Origin: Micavibrio_A sp040381535
Lineage (GTDB): Bacteria > Pseudomonadota > Alphaproteobacteria > Micavibrionales > Micavibrionaceae
DNA length: 64,000 nt
Reading direction: 5' to 3'
NCBI GenBank assembly: GCA_040381535.1
Contig: JBEIHF010000009.1
Span: 1-64,000 of the forward strand
The position numbers and the translations under genes are program-made. Every line of letters begins with the position of its first letter. The stretch's first letter is position 1. A model generated the notes under the pieces. It saw only the letters and a program-made list of their open reading frames with translations. It was not told the DNA's origin and ran no database searches. Shown in pieces: positions 15,713-25,505 of the stretch.

Positions 15713-16945
15713 CTACTTCTCGAGATAATCCAGATCGGCGGCAAAAGTCTCGCGCATGGCGAACGCGCCGAAGAGGGCAAGGGCGTATACGACCAGCCCC
15801 ACGATCAATGCGGCTTGGTCGAGCGGCATATGTTCCTTCAAGGCCGCCACCGAAAGCGTGATGGGAATGGTCGCGGCTCTGGAGAAATTGGGGACGCTGG
15901 TCGTGATGGTCGCGCGCAAATTGGTGCCGAAGCTTTCCGATGCCGCCGTGACGCCCAAAACCCAGCATCCGCAACCGATGGCCGCACCGACATAGATGAT
16001 GATAAGCGCAGGATAATTGAAATCAACGGGGCTTAAAAGAAGCGTGAGCACCATGATGAGGCCAAGCGATATGAAACCGATCAGAACTTTTTTTCGGCTT
16101 TTGACCGCGTTGCTTATCCACGCGCTGACGAAATCACTCATGGCCAAAAAGAACATCACGAAAGCGAGGATGGGCGGCACGGTGACTTCAAGCCCGTATT
16201 TCACTTTGAGCAATTCCGGCGAAAAATAAACCAGCACGCCGATCACATACCATACGGGGAGCAGTAAAGACACGCAGTGGAGGAATTTGATGATGCGTTC
16301 GGGTTTTTGAAAGACCATGGAGATTTTGCCCTTATCCTTGATCTCCTTCATTCCTTCGAACATGTGGGATTCCGCGATGCGCACGCGGAAGAAAAGCAGA
16401 GCCAATCCCATCAAACCGCCGATGATAAAGCTCATGCGCCATGGGATAACCAATGCCAGAAGGGCTGCGCATAACCCTCCCAGAATACCGAATCCGCAAA
16501 TAATGCCCGCACCGTATCCGCGTTTGTCTTTGGGCATCGTCTCGGAGATGAGCGTAATGGCAAGGCCGAGCTCGCCAGCAAGGCCCAATCCCGCGATAAA
16601 GCGGAATGTCGCATATGCTGCCACACTATCAACGAATCCGTTCATGAAGGTCGCGATGGAATATGTCACGATGGATAAAAACATCATTTTCGTGCGACCG
16701 AATTTATCGCCCAGAATGCCGAACAACAGCCCGCCGATGAACATCCCCGCCATCTGCAGGTTCAAGATCATGACACCGGTATCAAAAATTTCCTCTTGGG
16801 GCACGCCGATGTCGGTCAGTGAGGCAATGCGGTTCGCGCCGAAGATATACATGTCGAAGACGTCTACGAAATAACCGAGCGCCGCGATTATCACGGGCAG
16901 GGTAAAAATTCCGGCCGGAAAGATCTTTTCTAAAAATCCACGCAT
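15713..16945 (-). CDS. MFS symporter, metabolite:H+ type
   Basis: A 410-residue carrier with 12 hydrophobic segments. The loop 2-3 signature GILGDKFGRTKMMFLS and the fourth-helix/loop pattern RFIAGLGLAGELGLAITL place it with the metabolite:proton symporter branch (relatives carry organic acids or osmolytes). Central loop IAESHMFEGMKEIKDKGK. ATG 16945 has AAAGGA about 7 bases upstream; an upstream TTG at 16963 is less likely. Substrate unknown. Confidence 0.82.
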   Translation of the reverse strand: MRGFLEKIFPAGIFTLPVIIAALGYFVDVFDMYIFGANRIASLTDIGVPQEEIFDTGVMILNLQMAGMFIGGLLFGILGDKFGRTKMMFLSIVTYSIATFMNGFVDSVAAYATFRFIAGLGLAGELGLAITLISETMPKDKRGYGAGIICGFGILGGLCAALLALVIPWRMSFIIGGLMGLALLFFRVRIAESHMFEGMKEIKDKGKISMVFQKPERIIKFLHCVSLLLPVWYVIGVLVYFSPELLKVKYGLEVTVPPILAFVMFFLAMSDFVSAWISNAVKSRKKVLIGFISLGLIMVLTLLLSPVDFNYPALIIIYVGAAIGCGCWVLGVTAASESFGTNLRATITTSVPNFSRAATIPITLSVAALKEHMPLDQAALIVGLVVYALALFGAFAMRETFAADLDYLEK

Positions 16946-17145
16946 CTGCCATCCTTTTCCCAATCGCCATAGCGCACAGGGTCCAAACCGCCACGTCCGC
17001 CCGTCTCGGGAGTGGGGTCTGGGACGGGTTTGGGCGTCGGTTTTTGTGTTTCGGGCTTAGGTTTTGTGCTCATATGTTGAGAATAGCGAAACTATTGTGC
17101 GTGTCAGCCGTTTTTTTGCGTACAAAGATGATGGAAGGACCGCTT

Positions 17146-17376
17146 ATGAACACAAAAACACCGCCATGGAAGAAGAAAAATCCGCACAAAGGCTCGGAAA
17201 CCAAGCTTACTGACGCTCAGATCAAAGAAGCGCGGGCGCGGGCAAAAAAGGCTGGACGGCCTTACCCCAATCTGGTTGACAATATGGCTGTGGCGAAAGC
17301 CGCGAAAAAAGAAAAAGGACGCGCCCGTTCCAGAACGGAAGACTCGTTCCCCACCCAAAAGGACCATGATGAATAA
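17146..17376 (+). CDS. Small basic protein upstream of chorismate mutase
   Basis: A 76-residue protein, over a quarter Lys/Arg, with no hydrophobic segment. A helix TKLTDAQIKEARARAKKAG is followed by RPYPNLVDNMAVAKAAKK, so nucleic-acid binding is plausible but not shown. No family recognised. GGAAGGA lies six bases before ATG 17146. Its stop overlaps the chorismate mutase start region, implying co-translation. Confidence 0.65.
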   Translation: MNTKTPPWKKKNPHKGSETKLTDAQIKEARARAKKAGRPYPNLVDNMAVAKAAKKEKGRARSRTEDSFPTQKDHDE

Positions 17377-17647
17377 CCTGCTGAAACCCTACCGCGAAAA
17401 GATAGACGCGCTGGATGATCAAATCGTCGATCTTTTGGTCGAACGCATCGAGATCATTCAGGAAGTCGCGAAAGTAAAAGGCGCAAACGATATTCCCGCA
17501 GTTCTAGCAGACCGCGTAAACGAAGTTATAGAACGCTGTTCGGCCCGTGCAAATTCCAAAAAACTCGATGCAGATTTCGTGCGCCGTTTGTATACGGACA
17601 TCGTGCAGTATAGCTGCAATCTTGAATCCAGATTGATGAAAAAATGA
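17369..17647 (+). CDS. Chorismate mutase, AroQ type
   Basis: A 92-residue all-helical domain: LLKPYREKIDALDDQIVDLLVERIEIIQEVAKVKG is the typical first long helix with the active-site Arg and the DxxIxxLLxxR pattern, and the C-terminal helix FVRRLYTDIVQYSCNLES closes the site. It converts chorismate to prephenate in Phe/Tyr synthesis. AAAAGGA is placed five bases before ATG 17369 (ATG 17366 would be too close). It overlaps rsmB by 4 bases. Confidence 0.88.
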   Translation: MNNLLKPYREKIDALDDQIVDLLVERIEIIQEVAKVKGANDIPAVLADRVNEVIERCSARANSKKLDADFVRRLYTDIVQYSCNLESRLMKK

Positions 17648-18990
17648 GTGAAGTTCAACCGGACCTCTTGGAAGAACTGCCCGCGTGTGACGGTCTTGTC
17701 ACGCGGCGTGTCGCGCTGGATATTATCGAACAAATTCTGGGCCGAAAAAAAATGCTCGATGACGCGCTGGTTCAAAGCGAAGCGTTCAATGCGCTTCCCC
17801 AACGCGACCGAGCTTTCGTGCGCATGCTGGTCGCCACCGTCTTGCGCCGCCGCGGTCAACTGGATGATCTGATCGCCCGCACGCTGTCCAAAGGCGAGGC
17901 GCCGCGTCCAGAACATCTGAAATGGATTTTGTATATCGGCATCACGCAGATTTTGTTTATGGATGTGGCCGATCACGCCGCCGTGGATACTTCCGTCACG
18001 CTGGCTGCCGAACGCGGGATGGAAGGAAAGAAAGGCTTCGTAAACGCCATTCTGCGCCGCATGACGGGTGAGGGGCATAGATGGGTTGCGGATCAAGATG
18101 CCGCCGCGCTCAACATTCCCGATTGGCTTTATATACAATGGATCAATGATTATGCCGCGGTGCGTGCGAAAGACATTGCATTGGCCTCGCTCGAAGAAGC
18201 CACGCTCGATTTCACGGTGAAAGATCCCGACACCAAAGGTGATTGGTCCAGAAAACTCGCCGCACGTTTTGTGCCGACGGGATCGCTTCGTCGTCCTTCT
18301 GGCGGCAACATCACCAATCTCGATGGTTTCACCGATGGCGCATGGTGGGTGCAAGATGCCTCCGCGGCTTTACCCGTGCGTTTGTTCGGTGATATCAGCG
18401 GTAAAACCGTGCTCGATCTGTGCGCCGCGCCCGGGGGTAAAACCGCGCAACTCGCTGCGGGTGGTGCGAATGTTGTGGCGCTGGATCGTTCGGCATCGCG
18501 CATGAAATCCGTCACGGAAAATCTGGCCCGTCTAGGTCTGGCCGAAAAAGTCGAACTCATTATTGAAGATGGCGCGGTCTGGAAACCCAAACAAAAATTC
18601 ACGCATATATTATTGGATGCGCCGTGCACGGCGACGGGCACCATTCGCCGCCATCCCGATTTGCTCGCGCTCAAGAATGAAAAGGACCAAGTAGGCCTCG
18701 TGAGCATTCAAGAACGTCTGCTCAAGAGCGCCGCCTCCATGCTCGAAGATGGCGGAATGCTGATTTATTGCACCTGTTCGCTGCAAAAGGCCGAAGGCGA
18801 ACAACAGATCGATAGGTTTTTGAAAGAAAATCCCCATTTCCGCCGCATTCCTGTGCGATCAGAGGAAATAGGCGGTCTGGAAGCCATCATCAACGGCGAT
18901 GGCGATGTCCGTATTCTTCCCTACCACCTGAAAGAAGATGGAGGTATGGACGGATTTTTCATATCGCGTTTGGAAAAGTCTGCGGCGTAA
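17644..18990 (+). CDS. rsmB: 16S rRNA (cytosine-5) methyltransferase, RsmB type
   Basis: A 448-residue protein with an N-terminal NusB-like domain (about 20-150: VALDIIEQILG, DRAFVRMLVATVLRR, VNAILRR) and a C-terminal SAM methyltransferase domain. Motif I is VLDLCAAPGGKTAQLA, motif IV DAPCTATGTIRRHPD and motif VI YCTCSLQKAEGE with the catalytic cysteine. It methylates C967 of 16S rRNA in E. coli. Translationally coupled to chorismate mutase and followed 116 bases later by rpe. Confidence 0.9.
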   Translation: MSEVQPDLLEELPACDGLVTRRVALDIIEQILGRKKMLDDALVQSEAFNALPQRDRAFVRMLVATVLRRRGQLDDLIARTLSKGEAPRPEHLKWILYIGITQILFMDVADHAAVDTSVTLAAERGMEGKKGFVNAILRRMTGEGHRWVADQDAAALNIPDWLYIQWINDYAAVRAKDIALASLEEATLDFTVKDPDTKGDWSRKLAARFVPTGSLRRPSGGNITNLDGFTDGAWWVQDASAALPVRLFGDISGKTVLDLCAAPGGKTAQLAAGGANVVALDRSASRMKSVTENLARLGLAEKVELIIEDGAVWKPKQKFTHILLDAPCTATGTIRRHPDLLALKNEKDQVGLVSIQERLLKSAASMLEDGGMLIYCTCSLQKAEGEQQIDRFLKENPHFRRIPVRSEEIGGLEAIINGDGDVRILPYHLKEDGGMDGFFISRLEKSAA

Positions 18991-19106
18991 AAATTATCAA
19001 AAAGATTCGTCCTAGGGCTATGCCTGTGGATATTAACGGGTTAAACTATTGATTCGAGGGGTTCATTCCCCGCCCGCCGCACAGATTATCAAAATATAGA
19101 AACTCT

Positions 19107-19763
19107 ATGACCCGCTCGATCAGGATAGCCCCGTCGATTCTCTCCGCCGATTTTTCGAAACTCGGCGAGGAAATAAGCGCGATTGACGCTGCCGGCGCCG
19201 ATTACGTTCACGTGGATGTTATGGACGGCCATTTCGTGCCGAACATCTCTTTCGGTCCGCTGGTTATGAAATCCGTGCGCGGCCATTCCAAAAAAATCTT
19301 CGACGTACATTTGATGATCTCGCCCGTCGATCCGTATATCCAGTCTTTCGCCGATGCAGGCGCCGATATCATCACCATCCATCCCGAAGCGGGCGCGCAC
19401 TGGCACAGAACGTTGCAGGCGATCCGCGGCATGGGCAAAAAAGCGGGCCTTGCGATCAACCCCGCCACGCCGACGGAAGTGCTCGACCATGTGATGGACC
19501 TCGTCGACCTCGTTCTCGTCATGACGGTCAATCCCGGTTTCGGCGGACAGGCTTTCATTCCGCTGATGGACAAAATTGCCGACGTGCGTGCACGTATTGA
19601 TGCGACGGGCCGCGATATCGATCTCGAAGTCGATGGCGGCATCAATCCTGAAACCGCGAAACAGGTTATCAAGGCAGGCGCGAACGTACTTGTTGCGGGC
19701 ACTGCCGTGTTCAAAGACGGTCCTGCGGGTTACACCTCCAACATCAAATCGCTACGGGGTTGA
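19107..19763 (+). CDS. rpe: Ribulose-phosphate 3-epimerase
   Basis: A 218-residue TIM-barrel enzyme of the pentose-phosphate pathway interconverting ribulose-5-P and xylulose-5-P. Signatures: IAPSILSADFSKLGEE, the metal-binding HVDVMDGHFVPN, HLMISPVDPYI, MTVNPGFGGQAFI and EVDGGINPETA with the catalytic Asp. Length is normal. It lies between rsmB and the heparinase-like gene, a common alphaproteobacterial order; six bases separate it from the next start. Confidence 0.96.
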   Translation: MTRSIRIAPSILSADFSKLGEEISAIDAAGADYVHVDVMDGHFVPNISFGPLVMKSVRGHSKKIFDVHLMISPVDPYIQSFADAGADIITIHPEAGAHWHRTLQAIRGMGKKAGLAINPATPTEVLDHVMDLVDLVLVMTVNPGFGGQAFIPLMDKIADVRARIDATGRDIDLEVDGGINPETAKQVIKAGANVLVAGTAVFKDGPAGYTSNIKSLRG

Positions 19764-19769
19764 TGTAAG

Positions 19770-21416
19770 ATGAACCCCGCGCTGCAATTCGTGAACAAGA
19801 AAATCCGCAAAGGCGTTCACGCCCTCGCATGCAGCAAGATCGCCGACAAATGGAAACTCGCAGGGACCATTCCTGAAAAACTTCTCTTCTCGCCCGTTGA
19901 TTTGTGGAAAGGCTCCGCCGATCGCGGACGCTGGCTCATCCATGGCGGTATCTTTACGCTAGAGGGCGATCAGCTCGAACTGCACAACGCCGAATGGTTG
20001 CCCGAAGGTGTCGATGATACATGGATCAAATACATTCACAGCTTCGAATGGCTGCGCGATTTAAAAACGCTGGGCGGTGACAAAGGCCGTATGGCCGCCC
20101 GCGCAATGCTAGAAAACTGGATGTGTAGCTATCCACATTACGATGAAACCACATGGCGGCCCGATATTCTGGGCGCACGTCTGGCCAACTGGCTTTCGTC
20201 TTTCACGTTCTTCGGTGAGAGTGCTACCGAAGAATTCCAGGAACAATTCTACGTGAGCCTCGCCCGTCAGGTGCGTCATCTTTCGCGCAACACACCTGGC
20301 AATATGTCGGGCGTATGTTTGTTGCAAGCCATCAAGGGTCTTGCCTATTCAGGTCTTGCCATGGAAGGCCGCGAACAATTGCTCGAACAGGCTTTGAACC
20401 TTCTGCACAAAGAAATCGGCAAACAGATCTTAAGCGATGGCGGTCACGTCACCCGCAATCCGCAATCGCTTTTGGAATCCGTAGTGATATTGATCGACAT
20501 CCGCACGGCCTTGCGTCAGGGCGGTTATCCTTGCCCTGAAAAAATCCTGCATGCGCTGGATCGTGCCGTGCCTGCTTTGCGTTTCTTCCGTCATGCCGAT
20601 CGTCACTTCGCGTTGTTCAACGGTTGCCAAGAAGGCCACGAAGATTTGATGAAGCAAGTCTTCTTGCATGCTAACAACCGCGCCAAGGTTTTGAACTCGC
20701 TCCCGCACTCGGGGTATGAGCGTATGCCCGTGGGTCGCGGCTTGATCATCATGGATACGGGCAAGCCCGCCAAATGGCCGCACGACACGACATCGCACGC
20801 TGCGCCTTTGGCATTCGAAATGTCTTATGGCCGCGAACGCATCATCGTGAATTGCGGTTCGCACCCCACCAATGCGGAATGGCAAGACACGCTGCGTTTT
20901 ACCGCCGCGCATTCCTCGCTCACGATTGATGATCGCAACGCTTGCGAAATCCACAAGGACGGTTCGATCCCGCGAAAGCCCAAAAAAGTTTCCCTGCACC
21001 GCGACGATATGATCGAAGGTGTTTTGATCGATGCGTCCCATGACGGATATATTCCCGTCAACGGCATCACGCACCGCCGCCGTTTGTATTATGCCGATGA
21101 AGGCAACGACTTACGCGGGGAAGACACGCTCACTTGCACGACGGGCTTGAACAAGGTTTACAATGTTGCCGTGCGTTTCCATCTGCACCCAAAAGTCTCC
21201 GTGTCCTTGGTAAAAGACGGGGAAGAGGCGTTGTTGACGCTTCCGGGCGGTACGGGCTGGCGTTTTACGGCCTCGGGCGCGACGTTGGTTCTGGAAGATT
21301 CCATTTATCTCGGTGAAGGCATCCGCCCCCGCAAATCCAAGCAGCTCGTGATCATGGCCAACATGGATATCGATACGCTGCAAATCAAATGGGCCTTGCA
21401 ACGCGAGCTTCTCTAA
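19770..21416 (+). CDS. Heparinase II/III family protein
   Basis: A 548-residue protein without a visible signal peptide. The N-terminal half is an alpha/alpha barrel (YIHSFEWLRDL, WRPDILGARLANWLSSF, RQVRHLSRNTPGNMSG) and the C-terminal half a beta-sheet domain (LAFEMSYGRERIIVNCGS, LRFTAAHSSLTIDD) typical of the heparinase II/III fold. Alphaproteobacterial members linked to rsmB-rpe are conserved, but their substrate is unproven; a role in envelope polysaccharide turnover is inferred. Confidence 0.85.
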   Translation: MNPALQFVNKKIRKGVHALACSKIADKWKLAGTIPEKLLFSPVDLWKGSADRGRWLIHGGIFTLEGDQLELHNAEWLPEGVDDTWIKYIHSFEWLRDLKTLGGDKGRMAARAMLENWMCSYPHYDETTWRPDILGARLANWLSSFTFFGESATEEFQEQFYVSLARQVRHLSRNTPGNMSGVCLLQAIKGLAYSGLAMEGREQLLEQALNLLHKEIGKQILSDGGHVTRNPQSLLESVVILIDIRTALRQGGYPCPEKILHALDRAVPALRFFRHADRHFALFNGCQEGHEDLMKQVFLHANNRAKVLNSLPHSGYERMPVGRGLIIMDTGKPAKWPHDTTSHAAPLAFEMSYGRERIIVNCGSHPTNAEWQDTLRFTAAHSSLTIDDRNACEIHKDGSIPRKPKKVSLHRDDMIEGVLIDASHDGYIPVNGITHRRRLYYADEGNDLRGEDTLTCTTGLNKVYNVAVRFHLHPKVSVSLVKDGEEALLTLPGGTGWRFTASGATLVLEDSIYLGEGIRPRKSKQLVIMANMDIDTLQIKWALQRELL

Positions 21417-21417
21417 A

Positions 21418-21840
21418 ATGACCGATATCAATTATCTCAGCCGTGATCTGACAACAGAAGAATTGGCCCAAGTCCGTTTGGGGTTTCAAGAACATGGTCT
21501 GGAATTTGGTGTGTCCCCGCACGAACATGAACGCCACACCATCGTTGCCATGTATGGCGATGATTTTATAGGTTGCGCCAGTGGTCTTCGCGACAACAAT
21601 TGGTTTTATCTCAGTGACCTCTGGTTGAAAAAAGAATTCCGGAAGACGGGAATGGGAAAGAAAATCCTGTTGCTGCTCGAAGATGTGGTGAAAGAACACG
21701 GCTTCAAGCATATATACACATGGACGGCAGGGTATGAAGCACCGGGTTTTTACCAAAAACAGGGCTACACCATCTTTACCCAACATGAAGATTATTATGT
21801 TTCGGGCCATAGCCGCGTTGGTTTGCGAAAAGACCTTTAA
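21418..21840 (+). CDS. GNAT family N-acetyltransferase
   Basis: A 140-residue acetyltransferase. The acetyl-CoA loop KEFRKTGMGKKILLLLED is at about 78-95, and the C-terminal strand AGYEAPGFYQKQGYTIFTQ shows the usual FYxxxGF-like pattern. Substrate unknown. It begins one base after the stop of the heparinase-like gene, so it is likely the last gene of that operon. Confidence 0.8.
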   Translation: MTDINYLSRDLTTEELAQVRLGFQEHGLEFGVSPHEHERHTIVAMYGDDFIGCASGLRDNNWFYLSDLWLKKEFRKTGMGKKILLLLEDVVKEHGFKHIYTWTAGYEAPGFYQKQGYTIFTQHEDYYVSGHSRVGLRKDL

Positions 21841-21890
21841 AAACAAAAGAATCTGATCGACTTGTCCAAAAGTTGATTTATATTTCCTTA

Positions 21891-22568
21891 ATGACCGATA
21901 TAAAACTCGAAAAAGACTGGCTCGCATATCTCGAGCCTGAATTCGAAAAACCGTATATGCAGAAATTGAAAGAATTTCTTGCTGCGGAAAAATCCGCGGG
22001 CAAAGCCGTCTATCCTAAAGGCGCCGATATTTTCAACGCCATGAACACCACGCGGTTTGACTACATCAAGGTCGTCATCATCGGGCAGGACCCCTATCAC
22101 GGCGAGGGGCAGGCGCATGGTTTGTCGTTCTCCGTTCCCATCGGCGTGCGCCCGCCGCCCTCCCTCATGAACATCTACAAGGAAATCGAATCCGAATATG
22201 GCGTGAAAATGCCGCGCACGGGCGATTTGACCGCTTGGGCGAAACAAGGTGTGCTCCTGCTCAATGCTATACTGACCGTGCAGGCGGAGATGGCAGGCTC
22301 ACATCAAAAACGCGGCTGGGAAGAATTCACCGATGCGGTCATCCGTGCCGTGAATGAAAAAGAAGAACCCGTGGTGTTTATGCTCTGGGGTTCGTACGCG
22401 CAGAAAAAAGGCGCGTTCATCGATCGTCGCAAACATCTGGTGTTGGAATCGCCGCACCCATCTCCGTTATCGGCCCATCGCGGTTTTTTGGGCAACGGCC
22501 ATTTCAAAAAGGCCAATGATTATCTGGAACAGCACGGCCGCGCAGCCATCGACTGGACGAAACGCTAG
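21891..22568 (+). CDS. ung: Uracil-DNA glycosylase, family 1
   Basis: A 225-residue enzyme that removes uracil from DNA. Motif A is VIIGQDPYHGEGQAHGLSFS with catalytic D67, then LLLNAILTVQ for uracil contact, and motif B ESPHPSPLSAHRGFLG with the catalytic His and the Leu-loop. ATG 21891 fits the family N-terminus; no ribosome site is evident, so translation may be leaderless or weak. The 3' end overlaps that of the convergent ABC ATPase gene by 4 bases. Confidence 0.95.
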   Translation: MTDIKLEKDWLAYLEPEFEKPYMQKLKEFLAAEKSAGKAVYPKGADIFNAMNTTRFDYIKVVIIGQDPYHGEGQAHGLSFSVPIGVRPPPSLMNIYKEIESEYGVKMPRTGDLTAWAKQGVLLLNAILTVQAEMAGSHQKRGWEEFTDAVIRAVNEKEEPVVFMLWGSYAQKKGAFIDRRKHLVLESPHPSPLSAHRGFLGNGHFKKANDYLEQHGRAAIDWTKR

Positions 22569-23242
22569 GCCTGAATTCTTCCATCCACAATGTGAATGCG
22601 CTTGTCCGCGACTTTCGCGAAATTCTCGTCGTGCGTGACGGCGGCGACGGCGCGGCCTTCGGTGTGGGCGATCTTGCGCAATATTTCCTGCACGGTCGTG
22701 GCCGCTTGAGAATCCAAATTCCCCGTAGGCTCGTCCGCCAAAATCATCGCGGGATCGTTGGCCATGGAGCGGGCGATGGCCACGCGCTGGCATTGTCCGC
22801 CCGACATTTGCTTGGGCAATTTGTTGACCTGGTCGTGCAATCCAACGCTTTCGAGCAGCGCGATGCCTTTTTCTTTTTGCTGCTTGGGCGATAGCCTGCC
22901 CAGCTTTTGCATGGGAAGACAGACATTCTCCAGCGCGGAAAATTCGGGCAGCAAAAAGTGAAACTGGAAGATGAAGCCGAGTTTTTCCAAGCGAAATTGC
23001 GCCAGATCGTTTTCGGATAATTCCGTTGTTTCCGTACCGAGCATGTTGATCGTGCCGCTGGTCGGGCGATCGAGCAATCCCAGCAAGTAGAGCAACGATG
23101 ATTTCCCTGAACCCGAAGGCCCTGTGATCGCGGTGAAATGTTCGGTTTCGATATCGAGCGAGGCGTTCTTTACGAGCGTGACTTCGATTTCTTCACCGAT
23201 CAAGGTGCGCGTGACATCGTGGACGGACATCAAAATGCTCAT
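22565..23242 (-). CDS. ABC transporter ATPase, LolD/MacB-like
   Basis: A 225-residue ATPase. Walker A GPSGSGKSSLL (about 40-50), Q-loop FIFQFHFLLPEF, signature MSGGQCQRVAIARS, Walker B MILADEPTGNLDS and H-loop AAVTHDEN. The GNLDSxxxxxV pattern is typical of the LolD/MacB/FtsE branch. It drives the FtsX-like permease encoded just upstream in the operon (4-base overlap). Last gene of the four-gene operon 26405 to 22565. Confidence 0.9.
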   Translation of the reverse strand: MSILMSVHDVTRTLIGEEIEVTLVKNASLDIETEHFTAITGPSGSGKSSLLYLLGLLDRPTSGTINMLGTETTELSENDLAQFRLEKLGFIFQFHFLLPEFSALENVCLPMQKLGRLSPKQQKEKGIALLESVGLHDQVNKLPKQMSGGQCQRVAIARSMANDPAMILADEPTGNLDSQAATTVQEILRKIAHTEGRAVAAVTHDENFAKVADKRIHIVDGRIQA

Positions 23243-24483
23243 TGTCCACCCCGCAAAATTTGTACGGGCATGACGGATGCGCCTTTTTTGGCGGGCAGAT
23301 AAGAAGCCAGCACGGCGGCGGAGAAAGCGAACGCCCCCGCGATAAAGAATTGCGGCGCGGACCAGTCAATCGGCATCTGGATAGGCTCGGAAACACCCGG
23401 CGGATTGAATGTAATCTGTGAGAGCGCGTACATCAAGGCGCAGCCGAGCGGCAACCCGAACACCACCCCGCCGACACCAAGGATGCAGCCCTGAATGACG
23501 AAAATCTTTTTGATATCGGATGCCAAGAAGCCCATGGATTTCAGGATGGCAATATCCTTTTGCTTTTCCATGATGATAGTGAAGATAATGTTGTAAATCC
23601 CGAATGCGGCGACGAGCAGGACGGCGGACACCACCGTGTACATGATTACGTTGCGGATGGCGAGCGTTGACATGATGTCTTCGGATGATTCCTGCCACGA
23701 CACGCATTTATATCCCGTGGCGGCTTCTATTTCGCCCGCCAGTTCCCGCGCTTTGTCTGAATTATCCATTTTTATAATGATAGTGTTGGCGCGGTTTGAT
23801 TTGTTCATCATCGCCTGCACGCGTTTGATGTCCGTAAAGGCCTGCTTGTCATCGTAATCGAGCGATCCCGTGCGGAATATCCCGACGATTTTAAAAGTAC
23901 GCACCTGGCCCGTGCTGGCTGTGAGCGTGATATTGTCGCCTTTTTCCAGTATCAAACGGCGGCATAATTCCGCGCCGACGATCACACCGTTGCGGTTAGA
24001 AATCAAATCATCCACGGAACCGTCAATCATGTTTTCCTCGACAGTGGTGAGGTCTTTCATGTCGGCGGGGATCATGCCGTTGAGGACAATCGAATTGTCA
24101 CGGCCTGCGTAATTCAGAATGGCTTGGCCCGTTAATGTTGCCGATGCGCGTACACCCGGGCGGCGTTTCAATTCTTCCACCACTTGCTTGTACCCGCGAA
24201 TGCCGCGCGTTTCGGGTAGCGGCTGGATGGAGCGCAATTCCACCACACGGTCTTTGTATAGTTTTTGAACGGGCTGTTCCTTGGCGTTTCTGTATTCGTC
24301 ATGTACGGATATGTGCGGCGAATTGTCGATCAGGCGTTTGATGAAATCATTCTGCGATCCTTGCATGAGGGACGAAATGGCAAGGAAAAATGCCACGCCG
24401 ATGATAATGCCGAGAAGCGACACAAAGCTTTGCCGCTTGCGCGAGAGAATATGTCTTACAGCGATTGTGAAAAAAAGATTCAT
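23239..24483 (-). CDS. FtsX/MacB-type ABC permease
   Basis: A 414-residue permease: a first membrane helix (VSLLGIIIGVAFFLAISS), a periplasmic domain of about 220 residues, then three helices near the C-terminus (VVSAVLLVAAFGIYNIIF, GCILGVGGVVFGLPLGC, FFIAGAFAFSAAVLASYLPA), the four-helix MacB/LolC plan. Overlaps its neighbours by 4 bases on both sides. It probably works mechanically with the adaptor and ATPase; the split ATPase/permease is Lol-like, while the adaptor is MacA-like. Confidence 0.88.
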   Translation of the reverse strand: MNLFFTIAVRHILSRKRQSFVSLLGIIIGVAFFLAISSLMQGSQNDFIKRLIDNSPHISVHDEYRNAKEQPVQKLYKDRVVELRSIQPLPETRGIRGYKQVVEELKRRPGVRASATLTGQAILNYAGRDNSIVLNGMIPADMKDLTTVEENMIDGSVDDLISNRNGVIVGAELCRRLILEKGDNITLTASTGQVRTFKIVGIFRTGSLDYDDKQAFTDIKRVQAMMNKSNRANTIIIKMDNSDKARELAGEIEAATGYKCVSWQESSEDIMSTLAIRNVIMYTVVSAVLLVAAFGIYNIIFTIIMEKQKDIAILKSMGFLASDIKKIFVIQGCILGVGGVVFGLPLGCALMYALSQITFNPPGVSEPIQMPIDWSAPQFFIAGAFAFSAAVLASYLPAKKGASVMPVQILRGGQ

Positions 24484-25505
24484 GGCTGGACTGGGGGCGA
24501 CCAGTCTTTGTGCTTGGCTTTGATATGGCCTTCTTCCAAAAGCCCGCCGTCATATTTCATGGCGATCTTGTCTTCAGGGCCTACGCCCTCCAGTATTTCA
24601 ATCGCCCGCGGTGTCTTGATGCCGATTTTGACAGGCGTATCCACGGCCTTGCCGCCGTCTATCTTCAAAACCTTGCCGTTTGAAACCGCACCCGCAGGAA
24701 TCATAAGGGCGGAATCCTTTTCCTGCGTGATGATGTTGGTTTCCGCCGTCATGCCGATCATCAGCGGCGTGTCCACCCCCAATGTCACGCGCACGCGGTA
24801 TGAACGCGCCACGGGGTCGCCTTTGGGTGTAATGCTTTGCACTGTGCCTTCGAATATTTTTTGCGGGAAGGCATCTGCGGAAATGACGACTTTCTGATTG
24901 GCTTGAACAAGGCCGATATCTTCTTCATCCACTTCGGTTTCGATTCTCAAATCATCTCCGCCCGTGATCCAGAAAACAGGTGTGCCGACGGGGATCAACT
25001 CACCGATTTCGCCGTCGCGGCGGATGATGGTGCCGGCTTCGGGCGCGATGAGTTGGAGATAGCTTAGCTCTGCCTTGGTGCGGTCGACGGATGCGGATGC
25101 CGATTTATACGCGGCGCTGGCTTGATCCAAGGCTTCTTTGGCAATCGCGCCGCTTTTCGAAAGTTTTTGCGCACGGGCAAGGTCTTTCGATGTAAGGTCC
25201 ATTTTGGCCTGCAGGTCTTTTAAATTTTCCTGCGTGTCGGCGTCTTCGAGTTGCGCGAGAATTTGTCCCGCTTCCACGCGGCTGCCTTCATCGACGGCAA
25301 GGCTCATCAGACGCGCGCCGATTTTGGGGGAAATGGGGATCATGCGGCTGGCTTCGACTGTCCCTGTCGCATATACGGCCTGTACGGCGGGTGTGTTGAC
25401 GGGGGAAACAGTTTCCACGTCTTTCGCTTTCGCTGGGTTAAAAAACCAGAACGCCGCCACAACCCCTGTAATCAAAACCAAAACGATAATAAGTTTTTTC
25501 ATCAT
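24480..25505 (-). CDS. Periplasmic adaptor (MacA/HlyD family)
   Basis: A 341-residue membrane-fusion protein. One N-terminal membrane anchor (KLIIVLVLITGVVAAFWFF), a lipoyl-like half (ISPKIGARLMSLAVDEGSRVEAGQILAQLED), a helical hairpin (about 85-145), the second lipoyl half (LIAPEAGTIIRRDGEIGELIPVG) and a beta-barrel/membrane-proximal domain. It links an inner-membrane ABC permease to an outer-membrane channel. No TolC-like gene is nearby. The start lies next to the esterase stop. Confidence 0.88.
   Translation of the reverse strand: MMKKLIIVLVLITGVVAAFWFFNPAKAKDVETVSPVNTPAVQAVYATGTVEASRMIPISPKIGARLMSLAVDEGSRVEAGQILAQLEDADTQENLKDLQAKMDLTSKDLARAQKLSKSGAIAKEALDQASAAYKSASASVDRTKAELSYLQLIAPEAGTIIRRDGEIGELIPVGTPVFWITGGDDLRIETEVDEEDIGLVQANQKVVISADAFPQKIFEGTVQSITPKGDPVARSYRVRVTLGVDTPLMIGMTAETNIITQEKDSALMIPAGAVSNGKVLKIDGGKAVDTPVKIGIKTPRAIEILEGVGPEDKIAMKYDGGLLEEGHIKAKHKDWSPPVQP

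Noticed and set aside
19054..19078. GGGG-TTCATT-CCCC followed by CCGCCGCA, resembling a tRNA 3' end before rpe
   Set aside because: No matching acceptor, D-arm or anticodon arm is found upstream; a short hairpin at most.
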